Part shown: piece after piece, positions 1-6,992 of the stretch | Layout: each line of letters opens with the position of its first letter | Numbering within the stretch: the stretch's first letter is position 1 | Assembly (NCBI GenBank): GCA_011049095.1 | Contig: DSDE01000140.1 | Coordinates: forward strand, 1 to 7,314 | Direction: 5' to 3' | DNA: 7,314 nucleotides | Origin: Fidelibacterota bacterium | Lineage (GTDB): Bacteria > Fidelibacterota > Fidelibacteria > Fidelibacterales > DSDE01 | The notes under the pieces: generated by a model | The model's database searches: none | Told to the model about the DNA's origin: nothing | Seen by the model: the letters and a program-made list of their open reading frames with translations, nothing else | Made by a program: the position numbers and the translations under genes

Positions 1-21
1 ATTCAAATCAACCTTTTTCAT
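1..21 (-). CDS. possible start of a further minus-strand gene, cut by the window edge
   Basis: On the minus strand an ATG at 21-19 is followed by AAA AAG GTT GAT TTG AAT (MKKVDLN), a typical-looking bacterial N-terminus, in the same direction as the six genes upstream and 63 nt after the stop of the GHL10 lipoprotein gene. A short purine stretch (TAGAG) lies just before the ATG, too close to be a good Shine-Dalgarno. Only seven codons are visible, so neither the family nor the reality of the gene can be settled. It could equally be non-coding sequence. Confidence 0.25.
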
Positions 22-84
22 TACTCTATAAAATGGGATAATTTCCTATGAAATGCAATGTTTTTTGTTTGCTTTTTTCGGTAC

Positions 85-1638
85 TTAAAGGGGCAGGGCT
101 TTATTTGATTTTTCACGATTTGCCTGATTTGCCAGATTTCTGAGTGTCACATTATCAATTCTGAGCGCTTCTGATTTTGCTGACTCTTCCCAAGCTGCGT
201 TTACGGTACTTATACTTAAATAGCCAGGATGAGGGATTTTCTCAAAGTGAAAGTTTTGGCTGTCACCATTGAGAATAGCCCATATATTTGCGCCGATTGT
301 CTCATTCATTGGTGTGGCAGGTGATAGGTAGATGATGATTCGATGAGCTTTGACCGGCGCGTTCCAGGAGAGAGTCCATCCAGTTTCGGCAGCTTGAATT
401 TTTATATTTTCTGCTTTTTCTGACGGGGCAATTTGCTTCCAGGGCATGGCTGGTATTTTTGCCGGATGGGAAAAAAACTTTTCACGCAGCTCTATCCAGT
501 GATTTTCAAGGCTGCTGGCATCGAAAAATACCATTCCCGGGATGGCATTTTGCCGCAATTCGTTAATCTGATGATTGGTTTCGTCCCATTGTAAAAGAGC
601 ATTGCGACCTGTGAAGCGAAAACTGCCAATGCCGGGGAAAATATGTCGGTCGTGTCGGTGCAAATCGTGCCATTCTGCGCTAATCTCTGTAAAGGGCTGG
701 CTATAGTGTTTTCGTGATGTGTAGATCATCGGCGTTAAAAAGTCAATTTTTCCAAGCTCTGCCCATCGTCGGCCATCCTGATAAACGGCGTTGTAAGCAT
801 TCCAGCCACCTCGTGTATAGCTGCCGATGACCGCAGCCGAGAGCTTCACCTCAGGCTTAAAATCGTTGATTTGATTGTAAATTAATGAAATAAAATGATT
901 TAGCTGCTCTCTTTGCCAGTCGCTCCAGTCCAGGCGCAGTGGGTTCTCATTTGGGTCATTAAATCGCTTTACACTAATGGCATCGTGACTGTAGCCGTGG
1001 GGAACAGCGCCCTCAGGATAGCGGATATAGTCGAAATGGATGCCATCAACATTGTAGCGCCGCAATATATCCATCACGATGGCCGAAATATATTGATGAA
1101 CGTCAGGAATTCCCGGTGAAAAGCTGACATAATGGCTGGAAAGGGGCATAGGAGCGCCGCTGCTGTCGCAAACCAACCATTCCGGGTGCTTTAAATAGGG
1201 TGAAGGCGGGCTTGTAATCTTGGGAGGCTCGACGCCGCGCCAGACGGGAAAGGTATTAAGCCAGGCGTGAAGCTCCAGACCGCGCTTGTGAGCTCTTTGA
1301 ATCGCAAAAGCCAGCGGGTCCCAGCCTGGGTCTTTTCCCAGTTCGCCTGTCAGGTGCTGGCCCCATGGTTCCAGGCCCGGTTGATAATACGCATCGCCAT
1401 TGCCGCGAACCTGAAAGAGTATGGCATTAAAATTGGCATCGGCAGCAGCGTCTATAGCATCGGCGATTTTCTGTCGGATGGCATCCTGGTCATATTTTGG
1501 ATTTACATTTGTATATTCAAATCTATGGAGCCAGACAATGCGTGCTTCAGTCGCCGGCGCAGTTTCCCATACCTTTTGGCAACTGCTGAGTATCAGCGCT
1601 AGCAAAAAATTGCAGATCAGAAATGTGTTTTTCTTCAT
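85..1638 (-). CDS. GHL10-family (DUF187/DigH-like) glycoside hydrolase lipoprotein
   Basis: Predicted envelope lipoprotein of 517 residues. The ATG at 1638 is preferred over an upstream ATG at 1686: it gives a clean type II signal (MKK, hydrophobic core, lipobox LSSC with Cys20), has an AGAG-type ribosome site, and does not overlap the SRAP gene, whose stop lies 10 nt upstream. Residues about 32-390 look like the GHL10 TIM-barrel family: the signature VDGIHFDYIRYP (197-208), LHAWLNTF (123-130), FQVRGNGDAYY (75-85) and KIDFLTPMIY (297-306) are all present. Residues about 410-500 look like a beta-sandwich (fibronectin/Ig-like) tail. Family knowledge: E. coli DigH (YddW), a lipoprotein of this family, cleaves glycan strands stripped of peptides in septal peptidoglycan; other members are uncharacterised. 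A peptidoglycan or polysaccharide glycosidase anchored to a membrane is therefore inferred, with the exact substrate unknown. It is the last clear gene of the putative operon; no hairpin terminator is visible in 1-84. Confidence 0.85.
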   Translation of the reverse strand: MKKNTFLICNFLLALILSSCQKVWETAPATEARIVWLHRFEYTNVNPKYDQDAIRQKIADAIDAAADANFNAILFQVRGNGDAYYQPGLEPWGQHLTGELGKDPGWDPLAFAIQRAHKRGLELHAWLNTFPVWRGVEPPKITSPPSPYLKHPEWLVCDSSGAPMPLSSHYVSFSPGIPDVHQYISAIVMDILRRYNVDGIHFDYIRYPEGAVPHGYSHDAISVKRFNDPNENPLRLDWSDWQREQLNHFISLIYNQINDFKPEVKLSAAVIGSYTRGGWNAYNAVYQDGRRWAELGKIDFLTPMIYTSRKHYSQPFTEISAEWHDLHRHDRHIFPGIGSFRFTGRNALLQWDETNHQINELRQNAIPGMVFFDASSLENHWIELREKFFSHPAKIPAMPWKQIAPSEKAENIKIQAAETGWTLSWNAPVKAHRIIIYLSPATPMNETIGANIWAILNGDSQNFHFEKIPHPGYLSISTVNAAWEESAKSEALRIDNVTLRNLANQANREKSNKALPL

Positions 1639-1648
1639 ATTTCTCTTT

Positions 1649-2332
1649 TTAGAATAGCTTGAGTTGTTGATGGGCTTGCTTTTCATCTTTTTCTAATATT
1701 AGCTCCGGATAGTTGTTTATGATCTTATTAACGGCAGACGATACCGGATGAAAGACCAGTTCATTGCAGGCAGACTGAAGGCTTTTCCTGTTTTCGTGGT
1801 AGCTGAACTCTGGTGAAAGCCATCTTTCCTGCTCACTATAGTCGAGTAAAAGCGGCATACGGTGATGAATCTCAGTCAGTTTTCCTTTTGCTTCTGTTGT
1901 GATAATGGTGTAGCTAATTTGATTTTGCCATTGTGACCACAGTCCCGCTGCCAGCAGCAAGGAGCTATTTTCTAAATAGATGTAAAAGGCTTGTTTGCCG
2001 GAGCTGTCAGTTTTCCATTCATAGTAGCCATCCATAATAATCAGGCAGCGATGGTGGTGAATCAGGTCCCGAAAGGCTGCTTTCTTTGTCAGGCTTTCGC
2101 TGCGTGCATTAATCATTGAGGCGGCCAGTTTTTCATCTTTAGCCCACGATGGAATCAGTCCCCAGCGCATCATTTTGATAATGCGTTTATTATTCCTCCT
2201 TATCAAAACTGGATGCTGCTGGGTCGGCGCCACATTCCAGCTTGGCTGAAAATCTTCGCCTTCCCATTCATCTGCAAACAGGCTTTCCATAATCTCAAGT
2301 TTCCCTTTGGTGAGTGTTTTTCGTCCGCACAT
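1649..2332 (-). CDS. SRAP-domain protein (YedK/HMCES family), abasic-site DNA crosslinker
   Basis: A 227-residue single-domain SRAP protein. The ATG at 2332 is chosen because it puts Cys at position 2 (MCGR), the residue that, after Met removal, forms the thiazolidine crosslink with abasic sites in single-stranded DNA; the longer reading from a TTG at 2371 would bury it. Other family residues sit at the E. coli YedK positions or close to them: Asn75 in INARSE, Glu105 in GYYEW, and a catalytic His in IHHRMP (His156). WGLIPSW (57-63) and WNVAPTQ (32-38) are also family motifs. Known role: shielding abasic sites in ssDNA from nucleases and error-prone repair. It lies 48 nt downstream of comEC and 10 nt upstream of the GHL10 lipoprotein. 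No convincing Shine-Dalgarno precedes the ATG. The product is very probably active because all key residues are intact. Confidence 0.93.
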   Translation of the reverse strand: MCGRKTLTKGKLEIMESLFADEWEGEDFQPSWNVAPTQQHPVLIRRNNKRIIKMMRWGLIPSWAKDEKLAASMINARSESLTKKAAFRDLIHHHRCLIIMDGYYEWKTDSSGKQAFYIYLENSSLLLAAGLWSQWQNQISYTIITTEAKGKLTEIHHRMPLLLDYSEQERWLSPEFSYHENRKSLQSACNELVFHPVSSAVNKIINNYPELILEKDEKQAHQQLKLF

Positions 2333-2380
2333 CGCACTAAATTTACATTGTCTGCAGGGAAATTCCCACAACTGGCAGAG

Positions 2381-4462
2381 CTATTTGAAAGAAATCCATT
2401 TTCCCAGCAAATATTTATAGTGTATGGCGCCTTTTTCTATGCTGTGATGGTAGTTTGGTATGGAGGCCAGCCTGACATTGGCAATCAGCTGTTTTTTCTC
2501 ATTTTGGCTGATGGTAAAAACTTCTCGTCGGCTTTTTTTCCCAGTTTGAAGGAATTGATTGGCAAAAGTCAATTCGCCAAAGCTTGCTTCCAAGAGAAGC
2601 TCATTTTCCCCTCTCTGGAAAAGAACTTTCCATTTTCCGATGCTTGTATCCGCGGTGCAGAGATAGGGGGCATCGTCTTCTGATTGGGGCCAGGCATTAG
2701 GAGCAATGATATATTTTACCGGTTCATTATCCATCAGTGCCTCTAAATTGTAGGCATTTCGTCGGTCGGCTTCTGAAAGCGCGGCAGCTAATCTTTTGAT
2801 ATTCATTTTTTGTAGAGCTGGTCGAATAAGTCGCGTGTAGTGGTCTTCAAATGGAGAGTAGAGGCCGGTATTGACAATCAAGGCACTGTTTTGTGAAGCT
2901 ATCAAAGCTATTGGAGCGCCACGATTGCTGAAAATAATGAGCTCTGGCTGCCTCTGCCACCAGGCGTGAGCTGATAAAATCAAGAATATGACAGTAACGG
3001 CTCCTATTCGCAATCTTTTAGAATTGCTCAGCAGAAAAACAATCAGGAGAATTATCAGCGCCAGAATGATTTGATTGAGCTGGCTTATCGGTAAAATCCA
3101 CATATCAAAACGGGATGCGAGATAGACCGATTGATGAAAAAGCTTGACTGCCAGCTCCAGCGCGCTGCCAAAAAAGAGGCCAGGATAGAGCGGCAACCAG
3201 AGAAAAGGAAGGGACAAAAGCAAAAGAGCGATAATAACAAAGGCGAGGGGGATGAAGATAAGATTAAGAAAGATGCTGAAAAGCGGGGCTGTCTGGAAAT
3301 AATAAATGCTAAGAGGCGCTGTCACGAGGGAAGCCGCAGCCGATACCAGCAGCAATTCTGTAAAATAGTTGACAGGGAATCGGGGAAAGGCCTTGACAGT
3401 CAGTTTTTTAATTTGGGGATAGATAGTGAGAATGCCAAAAACAGCGATAAAGCTAAACTGAAATCCCACATCGTAGATTTGTGTTGGCTTCCACATTAGT
3501 AAAATAAAAGCTGTGGCGGCAAGGCTATTGAGGGCATTAGAGCGTCTTTCAAAAAGGGGCGAGATAAGATAAATGGCCGTCATTAGGCTTGCCCGAAGCA
3601 CAGAAGCGCTCAAACCGGTAATGACAGCATAAAACAGGAGGACCAAAATGAGCGCCAGTGGTCGTGTGAGCCGATTCAGAGAAAAGATATCAGCCAGAAA
3701 GAGTAACAAAAGAACAATAAAACCGACATGCAGTCCGCTGACAGCTAATAGGTGGCTCAGGCCCAGATTGCTGTAAGCATCACGCCGTTCCGAGGCAATT
3801 CGCTCTTTCAGTCCCAGGAGCAGCCCGCTGAGAAATTCTCCATATTCGTAGCCAAAAAGCAGATTGAGGCGGTCGGCAATGGCATAGCGTATCTTTTGTC
3901 CCTGGTATAGCACAGGCCGATGGATTTTTCCGGCTTGGATGGTCACACTCTCTTCCAGATGAAGCTGGTGCGTGATGCCTTTATAATAGAGATAGCGGCG
4001 ATAATCAAACTGATAAGGATTTTTAGCCCCTTCTATCGGCAAAAGTTCAAAGTTTTCGAGTTGATAGCTTTTGCCGGGCTCCAGAATTGGCGTTTGCGGG
4101 TCTGGATAGAGCAGGAAGCGAAGCTTCTGACCATGAATAACTGTTTCTGCTGTGTAGTTTGTGATATAAAAACTATTTTCATGTCGCTCTGTAATGAGGA
4201 TTTTATTCTCCTGGAGAATTTCAATAGGCAGCTCCGGCGGCAGTGATTCTTCCCAGAGCGACCAGCGCAGCATGCCAGCCAGGATTAAGAAAAGCAGCAA
4301 TAGCTGGCTTGATAACTGTTTTGCTTTTAGCAGTGGCAGTAAAATGGGAATAGATGCCAGAAGCCAGAGGGGAGAAAGCTGCAGCAGCGACTGCAAGAAC
4401 AGGCCGATTGCCAGCAAAAGAAAAAAGCGAACCGCAGGATATGGGCTCAACAGAGCTGCCAT
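2381..4462 (-). CDS. comEC: ComEC/Rec2-family DNA-uptake channel with degenerate C-terminal metallo-beta-lactamase-like domain
   Basis: A 693-residue polytopic inner-membrane protein. N-terminal hydrophobic segments (about 10-65) are followed by an OB-fold-like soluble region (about 75-180) with the family motif NPYQFDYRRYLYYKGI (148-163). The Competence domain spans about 200-480 and carries LLLGLKERI (214-222), LSHLLAVSGLHVGFI (235-249) and DVGFQFSFIAVFGI (331-344). Family role: passing one strand of incoming DNA across the inner membrane during transformation. The tail (about 505-693) keeps traces of the beta-lactamase fold: LIVNTG (528-533) in place of the usual LiDtG, and a stretch (558-576) aligned with the metal-binding HxHxDH region that reads LSEADRRNA, with no histidines. 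Nuclease activity of the tail is thus unlikely. The start at 4462 is 9 nt after the nadE stop and has no good Shine-Dalgarno, so translational coupling to nadE is plausible. The rest of a competence apparatus is not in this window. Confidence 0.9.
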   Translation of the reverse strand: MAALLSPYPAVRFFLLLAIGLFLQSLLQLSPLWLLASIPILLPLLKAKQLSSQLLLLFLILAGMLRWSLWEESLPPELPIEILQENKILITERHENSFYITNYTAETVIHGQKLRFLLYPDPQTPILEPGKSYQLENFELLPIEGAKNPYQFDYRRYLYYKGITHQLHLEESVTIQAGKIHRPVLYQGQKIRYAIADRLNLLFGYEYGEFLSGLLLGLKERIASERRDAYSNLGLSHLLAVSGLHVGFIVLLLLFLADIFSLNRLTRPLALILVLLFYAVITGLSASVLRASLMTAIYLISPLFERRSNALNSLAATAFILLMWKPTQIYDVGFQFSFIAVFGILTIYPQIKKLTVKAFPRFPVNYFTELLLVSAAASLVTAPLSIYYFQTAPLFSIFLNLIFIPLAFVIIALLLLSLPFLWLPLYPGLFFGSALELAVKLFHQSVYLASRFDMWILPISQLNQIILALIILLIVFLLSNSKRLRIGAVTVIFLILSAHAWWQRQPELIIFSNRGAPIALIASQNSALIVNTGLYSPFEDHYTRLIRPALQKMNIKRLAAALSEADRRNAYNLEALMDNEPVKYIIAPNAWPQSEDDAPYLCTADTSIGKWKVLFQRGENELLLEASFGELTFANQFLQTGKKSRREVFTISQNEKKQLIANVRLASIPNYHHSIEKGAIHYKYLLGKWISFK

Positions 4463-4471
4463 AATGATATG

Positions 4472-6091
4472 CTATTCTGAATAATGATTCACAATGGGCA
4501 TACGCCGTCCGGATCCGAAAGCATTTTCACTGACCCGAAGGCCTGGCGGCGCTTGTCTGCGTTTATGCTCAGCCAGTCGCATCAGCCGCGAAGTGCGTTT
4601 TATCAGCTCTTTATCATATCCGGCAGCAAAAAGTTCTTCGTGGCTTTTTCTCTGTTCCAGCATCGTCTCTACAAGAGGGCTCACAACGGGATAATCAAAG
4701 GGGTCAACCTGATTATCTCTAAGCTCGGCAGAAGGCTCTTTCTCAAGGCTGCCTTTGGGTATAATCTCTTTACCGGAGCGCTGGTTAATGTAACGACTCA
4801 GCGCGTAAACTTCTGTTTTATTCAGGTCGCTGATAGGTGCCAATCCGCCGGCCATGTCGCCATACAGGGTGCAGTATCCCTGCGCCAGCTCTGTTTTGTT
4901 GCCGGTAGTCAGCGCCAAACGATTGAATTTGTTAGCGATGCTCATCAGGATTGTGCCCCTGACCCGGCTCTGGATATTTTCTTCGGCAATGCCAAATGCT
5001 GTGCCGGCAAATTGTTTTTCCAGCGCCTTTGAGAATGCCTGATAGAGCGGCTCAATGGCTATGACATCATAGTGGATGGCTAGGTTTTTTGCCAGAATTT
5101 CTGCATCGCTTAGTGAATGATTACTGCTGTATTGAGAGGGCAGACTATAGCCATATAGCTGCTTTGGCCCCAGGGCTTCTGCTGCCAATACGGCTACCAG
5201 AGCCGAATCTATACCGCCACTGAGCCCTAAAACCGCTTCTGAAAAGCCATTCTTGGAAAAATAGTCGCGAATTCCCAAAACCAAAGCTTGATACATCTCT
5301 TCCATTGGATTAGACTGAGGTTCAGCACATGGTTTATTGCCAATAGTAAAAACATTTAGCGCTTCTTTGAAACCGGGACTGATATGGATCAACTCATTCT
5401 TATCATTATAAGCAAAGCTATTGCCGTCGAATATCAGTTCATCCTGACCGCCAACCATATTTGCATATACAAAAGGTATAGAATACGCAGAGATTTTTTC
5501 CTGAACCAATTTTCTGCGGAGGGCTGCTTTTCCATTGCTAAAAGGACTGGCGCTGCAGTTAATAATCAGCTCAGCGCCTTGCTTAGCCAGGTTTTGGCTA
5601 ACTTTGCGTTCGTAATTTTTATCCCAGAGGTCCTCGCAGATTTCGATTCCCAGACGAATGGCTCGTCCGCCAATCTCCACTTTTACCGGAGCCTGATTTT
5701 CTCCAGGCTCAAAATAGCGCCGCTCATCAAAAACATCGTAGGTGGGAAGGAGCTGCTTCTTGATAATGGCTTTGATTTTCTGCTTATGAATCAAAGCGAC
5801 TGCATTATAAAGCATCTCTTTTTCATCACGATAGATAAAGCCGGCCAGCGCTGCAAAATCAGAAACGATTGGCAGCAGACGCTCTAAAGCTTGCTGATTT
5901 TTCTCGATGAAACCAGGTTCATAAATCAAATCCTGCGGCGGGTAACCGGTGATGGCCAGCTCAGGAAAAACTATAATATCAGCGTTTTGCCGGCGGGCTT
6001 TGTTTATGTTTTCTGCAATTTTCTGGCAATTTGCATCTATTGCCCCCACAGTTGAATTAATCTGGGCGATGGCTATTTGGATCGTGTTCAT
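4472..6091 (-). CDS. nadE: glutamine-hydrolysing NAD(+) synthase
   Basis: A 539-residue two-domain cytosolic enzyme that makes NAD+ from deamido-NAD+, ATP and glutamine, the last step of NAD biosynthesis. The N-terminal nitrilase-type glutaminase domain (about 1-250) shows its Glu-Lys-Cys triad: Glu44 in VFPELAITGYPPQ, Lys112 in KQLLPTYDVFDERRYF, and Cys152 in GIEICEDLW. The C-terminal synthetase domain (about 265-539) has the PP-loop motif LGLSGGIDSALVA (288-300) and TTGNKTELAQGY (395-406), and ends in the usual PPGLRVSENAFGSGRRMPI region (515-533). The length fits the shorter bacterial glutamine-dependent class (about 540 residues), not the ammonia-only NadE (about 275) or the longer forms (about 680). 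The ATG at 6091 has a strong GAGGA Shine-Dalgarno 6 nt upstream, made of the last codons of the acylphosphatase gene, which stops 3 nt before this start. The gene looks complete and functional. Confidence 0.97.
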   Translation of the reverse strand: MNTIQIAIAQINSTVGAIDANCQKIAENINKARRQNADIIVFPELAITGYPPQDLIYEPGFIEKNQQALERLLPIVSDFAALAGFIYRDEKEMLYNAVALIHKQKIKAIIKKQLLPTYDVFDERRYFEPGENQAPVKVEIGGRAIRLGIEICEDLWDKNYERKVSQNLAKQGAELIINCSASPFSNGKAALRRKLVQEKISAYSIPFVYANMVGGQDELIFDGNSFAYNDKNELIHISPGFKEALNVFTIGNKPCAEPQSNPMEEMYQALVLGIRDYFSKNGFSEAVLGLSGGIDSALVAVLAAEALGPKQLYGYSLPSQYSSNHSLSDAEILAKNLAIHYDVIAIEPLYQAFSKALEKQFAGTAFGIAEENIQSRVRGTILMSIANKFNRLALTTGNKTELAQGYCTLYGDMAGGLAPISDLNKTEVYALSRYINQRSGKEIIPKGSLEKEPSAELRDNQVDPFDYPVVSPLVETMLEQRKSHEELFAAGYDKELIKRTSRLMRLAEHKRRQAPPGLRVSENAFGSGRRMPIVNHYSE

Positions 6092-6094
6092 CTT

Positions 6095-6376
6095 TTATCC
6101 TCGTATTTCAAAATTTTCATAGTCTGGCGACTGACTGATATTTTCACTCAGAAATTGGTCAACTCTGGCGTGAAATGGCCCCTTGCGAACCTGGTCCTCG
6201 AAGGCGGCGATGGCGTCTGCTTTTCCCTGAGCCAAAATCTGCACACTGCCATTGGGAAGGTTTCGCACCCAGCCACAGATACCGTAAGCGGCTGCCTGCT
6301 GTATTGTAAACCATCGAAAACCAACCATTTGAACTCGTCCGCTGACGATAATCTCTTTGGTGGTTTTTTCATCCAT
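6095..6376 (-). CDS. acyP: acylphosphatase
   Basis: A 93-residue protein of the common acylphosphatase family, hydrolysing carboxyl-phosphate bonds in small molecules such as carbamoyl phosphate or 1,3-bisphosphoglycerate; the physiological substrate in bacteria is usually uncertain. The start at 6376 was chosen because it gives the family's normal length and has a strong GAGGAAA ribosome site at 6382-6388, 5 nt upstream; an earlier ATG at 6442 would add 22 residues and overlap the previous gene more deeply. The motif SGRVQMVGFRWF (12-23) carries the phosphate-binding Arg21, and GWVRNLPNGSV (35-45) carries catalytic Asn39. The ATG lies inside the end of the upstream SLOG gene (8-nt overlap, ATGGATGA), implying coupled translation. 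The sequence is intact. Confidence 0.95.
   Translation of the reverse strand: MDEKTTKEIIVSGRVQMVGFRWFTIQQAAAYGICGWVRNLPNGSVQILAQGKADAIAAFEDQVRKGPFHARVDQFLSENISQSPDYENFEIRG
6098..6102 (-). promoter_or_regulatory. nadE Shine-Dalgarno embedded in the end of the acylphosphatase gene
   Basis: On the minus strand GAGGA lies 6 nt before the nadE ATG and is formed by the last two sense codons of the upstream gene (CGA GGA, then TAA). Terminating ribosomes would reach the nadE start directly, so the two genes are probably translated in a coupled way. This site also fixes the nadE start at 6091. Confidence 0.8.
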
Positions 6377-6863
6377 CTTGCTTTCCTCTATTTTGAAGCG
6401 CTTTCGATAGCTGCTCAATGGCCTCACCTGCATTGGATGCATGAATCATTCCGGAAATTTCCCAGGATTTGACACCAATCACAGTTTTCCCCATAGAGAG
6501 GGCATAGGCAATTTCCGAGAGCGTGCCATAGTGTCCGCCAAATGCAACGGCGGCGTGGCAAGCACAGGCTAAAATTTCATTGCGGGCGAAGCCGATTCCG
6601 GTGGCAATGGCTATCTGATTGTAGGGGTTGGCTGTTTCCAGATTTTCTCCAGGAAGCAGCGCTATAGAGAGTCCGCCGGCTTCTAAAACGCCTTTGCTCA
6701 CTGCTTCCATCACGCCCATTCTTCCGCCATTGAGAATAATCCAGCCTGCTTTTGCGGCCATTCTGCCAAAATGCTCAGCTTCTGCCATGAGTTCTGCTGA
6801 CACATCTCTGCCGCCAAAAACTGAAATCAGCGGCTGATCGCGTAAATCTTTATATTGAATCAT
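6369..6863 (-). CDS. TIGR00725-like SLOG/LOG-superfamily Rossmann-fold protein
   Basis: A small cytosolic protein, 164 residues from the ATG at 6863; a TTG two codons upstream (6869) is an alternative start, and neither has a good Shine-Dalgarno. Numbered from that TTG, the motifs are PLISVFGGRD (13-22), the glycine-rich ILNGGRMGVMEAVSKG (45-60), ARNEI (95-99) and GGHYGTLSEIA (111-121). The last corresponds to the PGGxGTxxE nucleotide-binding and catalytic motif of LOG phosphoribohydrolases, with the Thr and Glu kept. This is the pattern of the TIGR00725 / 'LDcluster4' group, often mislabelled as lysine decarboxylase. Family knowledge: SLOG proteins bind or cleave nucleotide-like ligands; this subgroup has no established reaction, so a nucleotide-linked role is inference. 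It is the first gene of the putative operon, overlapping acyP by 8 nt, and any promoter must lie in the divergent region upstream. Confidence 0.85.
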   Translation of the reverse strand: MIQYKDLRDQPLISVFGGRDVSAELMAEAEHFGRMAAKAGWIILNGGRMGVMEAVSKGVLEAGGLSIALLPGENLETANPYNQIAIATGIGFARNEILACACHAAVAFGGHYGTLSEIAYALSMGKTVIGVKSWEISGMIHASNAGEAIEQLSKALQNRGKQDG

Positions 6864-6907
6864 ATCCAAATTTCATAAATATGCATTCCAAATAAAACAT
6901 AAAACAG

Positions 6908-6919
6908 GCGCTTGAGCGC
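6908..6919. repeat. GC-rich interrupted palindrome between divergent genes, followed by T5
   Basis: GCGCT-TG-AGCGC has five-base perfect arms around a 2-nt centre and is the only GC-rich patch in an otherwise AT-rich intergenic region. On the plus strand five T follow (6920-6924), which resembles a small intrinsic terminator, but the loop is too tight for a strong hairpin and there is no plus-strand gene to its left to terminate. An operator for the divergent promoters is the alternative; neither is shown. Confidence 0.4.
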
Positions 6920-6987
6920 TTTTTGTGGTTTAAACTTGTGTAAATTTTAAAGAATAGCTAATTTGCATAATAAAATTTTGGCAAAAA

Positions 6988-6992
6988 AGGGG
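6988..6992 (+). promoter_or_regulatory. ribosome binding site supporting a TTG start at 6998
   Basis: AGGGG, preceded by a run of A, lies 5 nt before the TTG at 6998. This spacing is ideal for that start and argues that translation of the plus-strand gene begins there and not at the second SD-like word AAGGAG (7006-7011), which falls on the Arg codons of the signal peptide and has no ATG after it. Confidence 0.55.

Noticed and set aside
1..84. Rho-independent terminator after the GHL10 gene
   Set aside because: On the minus strand this stretch is A-rich, not T-rich, and contains no GC-rich stem; none is supported.
48..143. 31-codon plus-strand frame beginning MKCNVFCLLF, signal-peptide-like
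   Set aside because: It runs into the 3' end of the GHL10 gene on the other strand, lacks a good ribosome site, and its hydrophobicity follows from the T-rich sequence.
2213..2683. 156-codon plus-strand open frame spanning the SRAP start and the comEC tail
   Set aside because: It overlaps two real minus-strand genes and has no independent support, although it crosses their 48-nt gap.
4484..5032. 182-codon plus-strand open frame opposite nadE
   Set aside because: It lies wholly antisense to the conserved NadE synthetase domain, has no recognisable family features, and is best explained as a shadow of the real gene's codon pattern.
5384..5887. 167-codon plus-strand open frame opposite the nadE glutaminase domain
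   Set aside because: Antisense to strongly conserved coding sequence; no ribosome site or family motif seen.
6369..6869. Lysine decarboxylase label for the SLOG-type protein
   Set aside because: The GGxxGTxxE-type motif belongs to the LOG/SLOG superfamily; the decarboxylase name is a known misannotation and there is no PLP-enzyme signature.
6908..6924. Intrinsic terminator (hairpin plus T5) on the plus strand
   Set aside because: The stem is only 5 bp with a 2-nt loop, and there is no plus-strand transcript upstream to end; an operator or chance palindrome is more likely.
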